Shown piece after piece: positions 58,702 through 64,000 of a DNA stretch of 64,000 nucleotides. Each line of letters starts with the position of its first letter. Position 1 is the first letter of the stretch. A model generated the notes under the pieces. The model did no database searches. It was given only the letters and a program-made list of their open reading frames with translations, and was not told the DNA's origin. Source of the DNA: Kastovskya adunca ATA6-11-RM4 (GTDB taxonomy: Bacteria; Cyanobacteriota; Cyanobacteriia; Cyanobacteriales; Coleofasciculaceae); assembly GCA_019359445.1 (NCBI GenBank), contig JAHHHJ010000023.1:19668-83667 (forward strand), given 5' to 3'. A program made the translations under genes and the position numbers.

Positions 58702-59960
58702 GTGTCAACCATTGCCTGACCTGCTAACCAAGCTGTTGTCCAAGCACTTTGGAAGTTAAACCCTCCGGTGACGCCATCAATATCGAGAATTTCTCCAGCG
58801 AAGTACAATCCAGGACATTTCCGACTTTCCAGAGTTTGGAAGTTCACTTCTTTTAAACTGACGCCGCCGCAGGTGACAAACTCTTCTTTAAAGACACCTT
58901 TGCCCTTAATTAAAAATCTCCCTTGATTCAGTTCTAAAATCAGTTGATTAAGGGATTTTTTAGATAATTCTGCCCAGCGTTCTTGTTCTTTGATGCCCAC
59001 ACTACTAATTAAACTCACCCACAAACGTTTGGGGAGAGGGACTGGACAATGGGTAGCGATCGCGCGTTGGGGTAGTTGGGACTTCACGGCGAGCAACATT
59101 TTTCGCAGGCTTTCCTGGTTGTACTGGGGCAACCAGTTAACCTCTAAAGTTGTCTGATAGTGATGGTCGTGCAAAAGTTTGGCTCCCCAAGCAGAAAGCT
59201 TCAGTACCGCTGGGCCGCTTAAACCCCAATGGGTAATTAATACGGGTCCTGTCTGCTCTTTCAGGCTTTTTCCTGCTTCTGGTAAGCGCAAACGCACCTC
59301 CTGCACGCTGACTCCTGCTAACTCTTGCAAGCGGGGGTCGGGGATATTGAAGGTAAAGAGGGAAGGAACGGGGGGTTCAATGGTGTGACCTAATGCTTTT
59401 GCCCAACGATACCCTTGGGGGTTACTACCCGTTGCTAAGATCAGGCGATCGCATCTTAAGGTCTCCCCAGATTTCAACTCAATCTTAAATCTCTGTTTGC
59501 TCCCCTCTTGAGCCGGGGAATCTTCCGGTGGCGATACCGACTTCACAGGAGTCCCGGTGCGAAGCTCCACCCCCGCCGCCGCTGCCGTTTTCATCAAACA
59601 CTCAACAATCGTTTCTGAATCATCTGTAATCGGAAACATCCGTCCATCGGCTTCTGTTTTTAGTTGGACGCCGTGGGATGCAAACCAAGCAATGGTATCT
59701 TGCGGCTGAAAGCGACTAAAGGCACCCCGCAGGGCTTTGCCGCCTCTAGGATAATGAGTCACTAAAGCGGTGGGGTCAAAACAGGAGTGGGTGACGTTAC
59801 AGCGACCGCCACCGGAGATGCGAACTTTCGCTAAGGGATGACGCCCCGCTTCTAATAACGTGACACGGGCGTGGGGATGAGCATTAGCCGTGGCGATCGC
59901 GCCAAAGAAACCTGCCGCACCGCCACCAATAACTATGACTTGTAAGGAATTTGAAAACAA
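58689..59960 (-). CDS. BaiN/HI0933-type FAD-dependent oxidoreductase
   Basis: A 423-residue flavoprotein. It opens with the FAD-binding motif VIGGGAAGFFGAIATA, then LAKVRISGGGRCNVTHSC, the signature of the BaiN-like family. The C-terminal flavin contact ILDIDGVTGGFNFQSAWTTA is intact. The last residues (VDTPHA and stop) are encoded by the right end of the neighbouring tnpB element. The physiological substrate is not known. Confidence 0.92.
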   Translation of the reverse strand: MFSNSLQVIVIGGGAAGFFGAIATANAHPHARVTLLEAGRHPLAKVRISGGGRCNVTHSCFDPTALVTHYPRGGKALRGAFSRFQPQDTIAWFASHGVQLKTEADGRMFPITDDSETIVECLMKTAAAAGVELRTGTPVKSVSPPEDSPAQEGSKQRFKIELKSGETLRCDRLILATGSNPQGYRWAKALGHTIEPPVPSLFTFNIPDPRLQELAGVSVQEVRLRLPEAGKSLKEQTGPVLITHWGLSGPAVLKLSAWGAKLLHDHHYQTTLEVNWLPQYNQESLRKMLLAVKSQLPQRAIATHCPVPLPKRLWVSLISSVGIKEQERWAELSKKSLNQLILELNQGRFLIKGKGVFKEEFVTCGGVSLKEVNFQTLESRKCPGLYFAGEILDIDGVTGGFNFQSAWTTAWLAGQAMVDTPHA

Positions 59961-59990
59961 GATTCAGCATTCATTGCAGACGAACCTTTT

Positions 59991-60149
59991 CTATTCTGCT
60001 TCAAAATCTTCTTTACCTGCGCCACATACCGGACACACCCAGTCTTCCGGTATGTCTGCAAAGGCTGTCCCCGGCTCTATCCCACTATCTGGATCGCCTT
60101 CTTCGGGGTTGTAGACATAGGCGCAAACGGTACAGGCATATTCCTGCAT
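59991..60149 (-). CDS. Rubredoxin
   Basis: A 52-residue single-iron electron carrier. It begins [20 protein letters not shown] and ends [17 protein letters not shown], with the four iron-binding cysteines at positions 6, 9, 39 and 42. Classical spacing is CxxC...CxxC. It lies 30 bases upstream of the flavoprotein gene on the same strand, and the pair may be co-transcribed. Most cyanobacteria also have a longer membrane-anchored rubredoxin; this is the short soluble type. Confidence 0.92.
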   Translation of the reverse strand: MQEYACTVCAYVYNPEEGDPDSGIEPGTAFADIPEDWVCPVCGAGKEDFEAE

Positions 60150-60256
60150 GATTCCTACTCCTCTTCTCTTTCGTTACTGCTAGTAATATAAACCCCTGAA
60201 ACTAGCGCATTCCAGGGGCAACATTAGTTATAGCAGCATCGATTGCCTCATCTTCT

Positions 60257-60454
60257 CTAGTAACGTCGGGTTTTCTGCACCCCATAAGCGATCCCGATAG
60301 CAATCGAGAGCAAAATCAAGAGATTAAGTACGCCACCCGGAAGAAACGAGAGGATAGTAAAACCTCTCAGCACATAGACAATTAAGGTGACGGCGAGAGA
60401 AATCGCAAATAGGTAAGCTAAGACTTGTGTGTCAGAAGGGGGAGTGGGAGTCAC
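60257..60454 (-). CDS. Small two-helix membrane protein
   Basis: A 65-residue protein with two hydrophobic segments (LAYLFAISLAVTLIVYVLRG and LNLLILLSIAIGIAYGV) and a short polar start MTPTPPSDTQV. The family is unknown to me. It resembles the protein at 60484-60687 in size and topology, and both lie on the same strand 30 bases apart, so they are probably co-transcribed. Confidence 0.6.
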   Translation of the reverse strand: MTPTPPSDTQVLAYLFAISLAVTLIVYVLRGFTILSFLPGGVLNLLILLSIAIGIAYGVQKTRRY

Positions 60455-60483
60455 AAACTGATGGGGATAAACAGTAAATAACC

Positions 60484-60687
60484 TTACCGCCTCATACTAA
60501 GACCTGTCAGGATACCGACACCAATAGAGAAAAGAATAATTGACCAGATGATTAATGACGAAACTTCTGAAATGGTACCTATCGCCCGCAGGAACACAAC
60601 AATGGCAGCAAGGAGTAAACCAATACCCAATGAGATACCAAAAATGTACAGAATGACGGTTGAGCCTTGATTTGGAGGTCGGTTCAT
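60484..60687 (-). CDS. Small two-helix membrane protein
   Basis: A 67-residue protein beginning MNRPPNQGSTVILYIFGISL, with two hydrophobic segments and a short Arg-rich end (LTGLSMRR). An upstream in-frame start at 60747 would add 20 poorly hydrophobic residues; the ATG at 60687 follows an acceptable purine-rich stretch. Function unknown. It lies immediately upstream of the similar protein at 60257-60454. Confidence 0.6.
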   Translation of the reverse strand: MNRPPNQGSTVILYIFGISLGIGLLLAAIVVFLRAIGTISEVSSLIIWSIILFSIGVGILTGLSMRR

Positions 60688-61349
60688 GCTAATTCCAGGT
60701 TTTGATACTATAAATTGCTCATCTCCCCACATGAGAAGATTTTTCAAAGGAGATTGAGCAATTACCGGAATTATTCTGACACAGGGAGTAACCCGCTCAC
60801 TCAGTTGATGTTGAAAAAAAGTCAGCCTCCTGAAGGCTAGCCCTTGTATCGCTTCTTACCAGTTGAACGCTGTATAGATAATAGGTGCGATCGCGCTGCT
60901 CTTGATCGCATTTTTTCACTTAATTAAGACTACAAATTGTGCGTAGATGCTTGACACTGAATCCTAGTCAGGAATCCACTCTATTCATCTAAAAATTTCT
61001 GGCTGTAAGTAATATCAACTAGCTACAGAATAAACCTTGTAGCGTATTTGCCTGGAAACGAAAAATTCAGGATACCAAAACCGAGTAGCAAACGGATTCT
61101 GCTAGCTGACTTAATACCTAGTTAGACAGACTAACGCACTACCTCAGATAACTCTTTCGGTATATGAGTAAATAAAATCCTAGAGTTAGGGTTTTTAACA
61201 GAAGCTTGAAGAAATACGTCTTTAGATTTTCCAATTACGTTAATTCTTTAAGTTCAATTCTTTTTTTACAAGCAAACTTTGTCCAATTTATTCAACGTGA
61301 CGGCGAAGCGCAGAAGTCTTTCAGCCTAATAGTAATTCAGGATATACCT
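60688..61349. other. Gap with an orphan terminator-like hairpin
   Basis: About 660 bases have no supported gene. At 60886-60916 a hairpin with a T-run has no gene upstream on its strand, which could mark a small RNA. The frame that starts at TTG 61206 and runs into the next gene is treated as its upstream extension and not as a separate gene. Confidence 0.4.
60886..60916 (+). terminator. Orphan terminator-like hairpin
   Basis: TGCGATC (60886-60892) pairs with GATCGCA (60904-60910) around an 11-base loop, with six T following. The stem contains a HIP1 octamer. No plus-strand gene ends nearby; the nearest genes to the left are on the minus strand. Confidence 0.55.
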
Positions 61350-62219
61350 ATGAACCCGCAGAATCAAAAAAAGTCCATTAAAAGGATTATTAGCTTGATA
61401 GGCGTTGCTAGCGCTAGTGTTTTACTGGGTTTTCCAGCATTAGCACTGAACAACTCTAACTTTACTAGCAGAACTAGACAGCTATTAGCTCAAACCACTC
61501 CTGGTAGTACGACAACTCCCGGTACGACAACTCCTGGTACGACTCAACCGGGTACAACGACTCCCGGTACTGCTCAACCAGGTACAACAACTCCAGGTAC
61601 GACTACTCCACCGGGAACGACACCAGCGACTCCGGGTACTGCTACTCCACCAGGAACGACGCCAACCAATCCGGGTACTACTACTCCACCGGGAACAACT
61701 CCGGGTACCGCTACTCCACCAGGAGCGACGCCAACCAATCCGGGTACTACTACTCCACCGGGAACGACGCCAACAACTCCGGGTACCGCTACTCCACCAG
61801 GAACAACGCCAACCAATCCGGGTACGACTACTCCACCGGGAACGACGCCAACCAATCCGGGTACTACTACTCCACCGGGAACAACTCCAGGTGGTATAGA
61901 TACCACTCCACCAGGAGCGACGCCAGCGACTCCGGGTACCACTACTCCACCAGGAGCGACGCCAGCGACTCCGGGTACCACTACTCCACCAGGAGCGACG
62001 CCAGCGACTCCGGACGGAACAACCCAAGGAGTGGGTCAGCCGAGCGCTTACAATCGATACATGGAACTGGGGTACAACTTAACCAATCAAGGTGACTACC
62101 AATCTGCTCTGATTAACTTTAGACGGGCGCTGAGTCAACGCCCTAACGATCCTTATGCGGTACAAGCGATCCGCAATGTACAAGGATATATTCAACGCGA
62201 TCGCCAGTCACAACCTTAA
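61350..62219 (+). CDS. Secreted Thr/Pro-repeat protein with C-terminal TPR
   Basis: The 289-residue product has a probable signal peptide (KRIISLIGVASASVLLGFPA, ending ALA-L near residue 32). A low-complexity stretch from about 45 to 225 is made of PGTTTPPGTTP-type units, many repeating every 13 residues (TPPGTTPTNPGTT). The last 60 residues (YMELGYNLTNQGDYQSALIN, FRRALSQRPNDPYAVQAIRN) resemble one or two TPR units. The ATG at 61350 is chosen because the signal peptide follows it directly; the frame extends up to 61206. A cell-surface role is likely but unproven. Confidence 0.8.
   Translation: MNPQNQKKSIKRIISLIGVASASVLLGFPALALNNSNFTSRTRQLLAQTTPGSTTTPGTTTPGTTQPGTTTPGTAQPGTTTPGTTTPPGTTPATPGTATPPGTTPTNPGTTTPPGTTPGTATPPGATPTNPGTTTPPGTTPTTPGTATPPGTTPTNPGTTTPPGTTPTNPGTTTPPGTTPGGIDTTPPGATPATPGTTTPPGATPATPGTTTPPGATPATPDGTTQGVGQPSAYNRYMELGYNLTNQGDYQSALINFRRALSQRPNDPYAVQAIRNVQGYIQRDRQSQP
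61490..62010 (+). repeat. Tandem coding repeats of the Thr/Pro-rich region
   Basis: The DNA repeats ACTCCACC(A/G)GGA(A/G)C(G/A)ACGCC followed by (A/G)(C/A)(G/C)A(A/C)TCCGGGTAC at about 39-base spacing. The near-identity of several copies suggests recent expansion or gene conversion. Long antisense frames here are a by-product of the repeat. Confidence 0.85.
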
Positions 62220-62236
62220 CAAAAGCAAGAGATCAA

Positions 62237-62266
62237 AGGCGATCGCCAGGAACGATGCGATCGCCT
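62237..62266. terminator. Bidirectional hairpin between convergent genes
   Basis: AGGCGATCGC (62237-62246) pairs perfectly with GCGATCGCCT (62257-62266) around a ten-base loop. It lies between the convergent ends of the repeat-protein gene and xseA, and could serve as terminator for either, though no T-run is present on either side. Confidence 0.5.
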
Positions 62267-62312
62267 ACCGCTTTCAGGTATGAATAGACACAGGCAATAA
62301 AAACAGCGATCG

Positions 62313-63545
62313 CTAAGACAAAATCTTTGTAACTTTGACTTGTACTTGACCTTGAGCAAGTTGAAGTTGTAATTCCTCTCCAGGAGTCAGGTTTTCTGTA
62401 GAGCGAGCGATCGCACCATTTTCTTGTCGCACCACCGCATAACCCCGTTGTAAAATCCGTTCGGGGTCGAGGGTGGCTAGTTGTTCTTTTAGAAATTGAT
62501 GGTGCTGGGTGGCTTGTTTCAGACGCTGAGTCACGCCTTGGATGAGTCGCTGTCGTTGAATCGCGATCGCCGATTGTTCTTGTTGCAATTGCCGATTGAT
62601 CGGTAGGCGTTGCAATCGGGTGTAGTTCCGTTGCAGGCGTTCTTGAGCAGATTCTAATTGTTCCTCTACAGCCGCATTTAAGTCAGCAACTCGCTGTTGG
62701 TGTTCCCGGTGTAACTGCGCTAGTTCCGGTACGGCTTGTTCTGCGGCGGCGGTGGGAGTGTGAGCCGCCCGATCCGCAACTAAATCAGCTAAGGATTCAT
62801 CTCGTTGATGACCAATACCAGTAATTACAGGAATCCCACAACCCGCGATCGCCCTGACCACGCGCTCATCATTAAAACACGCCAAATCCTCCGATGCTCC
62901 ACCTCCCCTAGCCAGGATGACCACCTCAGCACGCCCATCCTGAGCCAATCGTTTAATGGCGGTAGCAATTGAGGTCGGAGCTAGTTCTCCCTGCACTTGA
63001 GCCGGAGAAAGTAGCACCTTTAAGCCGGGATAGCGACTTTGTAATGTCCGTTGGATGTCACCCCAAGCAGCGGCGGCGGGAGAGGTGACAACGCCAATGA
63101 TTTGGGGATGGAGGGGGAGCGATCGCTTATTTTCTGAGTCAAATAGTCCTTCTGCTTCTAAGCGATTGCGGAGTTGTTGGTAGCGCAGGTGCTGCAAACC
63201 TTCCCCAGCAGGTAGTGCTTGCCAAACACTTAGTTGGTATTGTCCCCGTTGGGGATAAAGCCGCAGACTCCCCATCACAATCAACTGCTCTCCCTGTACA
63301 GGTTGTTGCATCAGCCGACTCAGTTGGCTAGTCCATACCACACACTGAATTGCGGCGTTGGTCTCTGGGTCTTGGAGGGTGAAAAATATCCCACTGCGAT
63401 GCGTATGAGCGCTCGTAACTTCACCAACTACCCACACCCGCTGTAGTTGCTGATCCTGTTCTAGCAACGCCTGAATATACTCCGTTAATCCAGCCACAGA
63501 TAACGCGGCATCAGGGATTACAGACTGAGAAGAATAAAGTGTCAC
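62313..63545 (-). CDS. xseA: Exodeoxyribonuclease VII large subunit
   Basis: The catalytic subunit of exonuclease VII. The 410-residue product has the N-terminal OB fold (VWVVGEVTSAHTHRSGIFFT), the middle domain with IGVVTSPAAAAWGDIQRTLQ and LARGGGASEDLACFNDE, GHQRDESLADLVADRAAHTP near residue 240, and the C-terminal helical part. Length fits. Its partner xseB is 14 kb away on the opposite strand. It is a divergent neighbour of recA. Confidence 0.95.
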   Translation of the reverse strand: MTLYSSQSVIPDAALSVAGLTEYIQALLEQDQQLQRVWVVGEVTSAHTHRSGIFFTLQDPETNAAIQCVVWTSQLSRLMQQPVQGEQLIVMGSLRLYPQRGQYQLSVWQALPAGEGLQHLRYQQLRNRLEAEGLFDSENKRSLPLHPQIIGVVTSPAAAAWGDIQRTLQSRYPGLKVLLSPAQVQGELAPTSIATAIKRLAQDGRAEVVILARGGGASEDLACFNDERVVRAIAGCGIPVITGIGHQRDESLADLVADRAAHTPTAAAEQAVPELAQLHREHQQRVADLNAAVEEQLESAQERLQRNYTRLQRLPINRQLQQEQSAIAIQRQRLIQGVTQRLKQATQHHQFLKEQLATLDPERILQRGYAVVRQENGAIARSTENLTPGEELQLQLAQGQVQVKVTKILS

Positions 63546-63924
63546 TTTTTATACTTATACAGTGAGTGAATTACTGAAGAAACCCTAAAAAATAGCAGTT
63601 ACGGGAGTAAGACTTATGTTTAAGGTACATAATCCCGATGAAGAGGCGATCGCTCCGGCTCAGATTTGGCATGAAATAGGGCTTTTCCTGGCAATTCCTA
63701 CAGACAGCAACTTGCTTAAGTTGTCTAAGCCGAGTTTTAAAAAATAATATATCCTGACTTTTAAAAAAGCCCTTGTGAAACGACCATTAAAAATCTCCAA
63801 CACCTTACTACACAAGGATTATATTGTTTTAATAAGTAATCACTCTGCCCCGGAGAATTCCCGGTAGAACGTCTAAAATAGATAAAGCATTTGTGCGAGT
63901 CCCCACACAGTTCTTGAGGCATCA
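63546..63924. other. Intergenic region upstream of recA
   Basis: This gap separates the divergent xseA and recA. A 43-residue frame at 63616-63747 (starting MFKVHNPDEEAIAPAQIWHE) has no clear ribosome-binding site or relatives known to me. An AT-rich stretch at about 63740-63840 may hold recA promoter elements, but no LexA-type site was recognised. Confidence 0.4.
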
Positions 63925-64000
63925 ATGGCTACCCAAATTACAAACAGTCCCGAAAAAGAAAAAGCTTTAAACCTGGTACTAAACCAAATTGAGCGCAACT
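63925..64000 (+). CDS. recA: Recombinase RecA, 5' end only
   Basis: The first 25 codons read ATQITNSPEKEKALNLVLNQ followed by IERN, which matches the start of cyanobacterial RecA. The rest lies beyond the window. No clear LexA box is visible upstream. Confidence 0.88.
   Translation, partial: MATQITNSPEKEKALNLVLNQIERN

Noticed and set aside
61485..62027. Long Trp/Ser/Arg-rich and Gly/Val/Pro-rich frames on the minus strand
   Set aside because: They are the mirror of the Thr/Pro coding repeats; the repeated DNA simply lacks stop codons in those frames.
63616..63747. 43-residue frame upstream of recA
   Set aside because: It has no clear ribosome-binding site or family; it is mentioned only in the gap description.

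Overview
The window reads as a cyanobacterial chromosome. The evidence is light-independent protochlorophyllide reductase genes (chlL, chlN), phycocyanobilin:ferredoxin oxidoreductase (pcyA), cytochrome c6 (petJ), a cyanobacterial-type ribosomal gene cluster, and very frequent GCGATCGC (HIP1) octamers. The many small toxin-antitoxin pairs, Uma2 nucleases and intergenic heptamer repeats fit a large-genome filamentous form, but genus cannot be fixed from the sequence alone.

Layout. (1) 1-18.4 kb: a long plus-strand S10/spc/alpha-type cluster in the order rplC-D-W-B, rpsS, rplV, rpsC, rplP, rpmC, rpsQ, rplN-X-E, rpsH, rplF-R, rpsE, rplO, secY, adk, infA, rpmJ, rpsM, rpsK, rpoA, rplQ, truA, rplM, rpsI, rpmE, prfA, closed by a hairpin terminator. 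It builds ribosomes, the Sec channel, RNA polymerase alpha and release factor 1. Unusually for such a cluster, several gaps hold palindromes, hairpins and heptamer repeats. (2) 18.9-26.1 kb: a zinc alcohol dehydrogenase, a 1.4-kb gene-poor stretch, a hypothetical gene, an ABC-F ATPase, gpmI and secG. (3) 26.2-29.2 kb: a PIN/UPF0175 toxin-antitoxin pair, a YaaW-like gene between imperfect direct repeats, a decayed gene remnant and a zinc metalloprotease. (4) 29.3-35.7 kb: a glycosyltransferase, an MFS transporter, recO and deoC on the minus strand, then a substrate-binding protein and ATPase of a phosphonate/selenate-type ABC importer. Its likely fused double permease lies about 19 kb away. (5) 35.9-43.8 kb: a GIY-YIG protein, petJ with a tandemly duplicated tail, pcyA, Uma2 and toxin-antitoxin genes, an unusual zinc/nuclease protein, and chlN/chlL. 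(6) 43.9-53.9 kb: a second Uma2 gene, clpB, xseB, a DUF559 nuclease gene enclosed by inverted C-rich repeats, a YoeB-type pair, an eight-repeat zinc-ribbon protein with a central nuclease-like domain, a NurA-domain protein and a HAD hydrolase. (7) 54-64 kb: tRNA-Gln, the fused permease, lpxD, an insertion-sequence tnpB whose right end supplies the last codons of the neighbouring flavoprotein gene, rubredoxin, small membrane proteins, a Thr/Pro-repeat TPR protein, xseA and the start of recA.

The most unusual material is the concentration of distinct nuclease-like families between about 36 and 59 kb (GIY-YIG, two Uma2, a zinc/PD-(D/E)XK fusion, DUF559, the zinc-ribbon-array nuclease, NurA, TnpB), several with repeat or insertion signatures. 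No CRISPR array, rRNA operon or complete prophage was seen.
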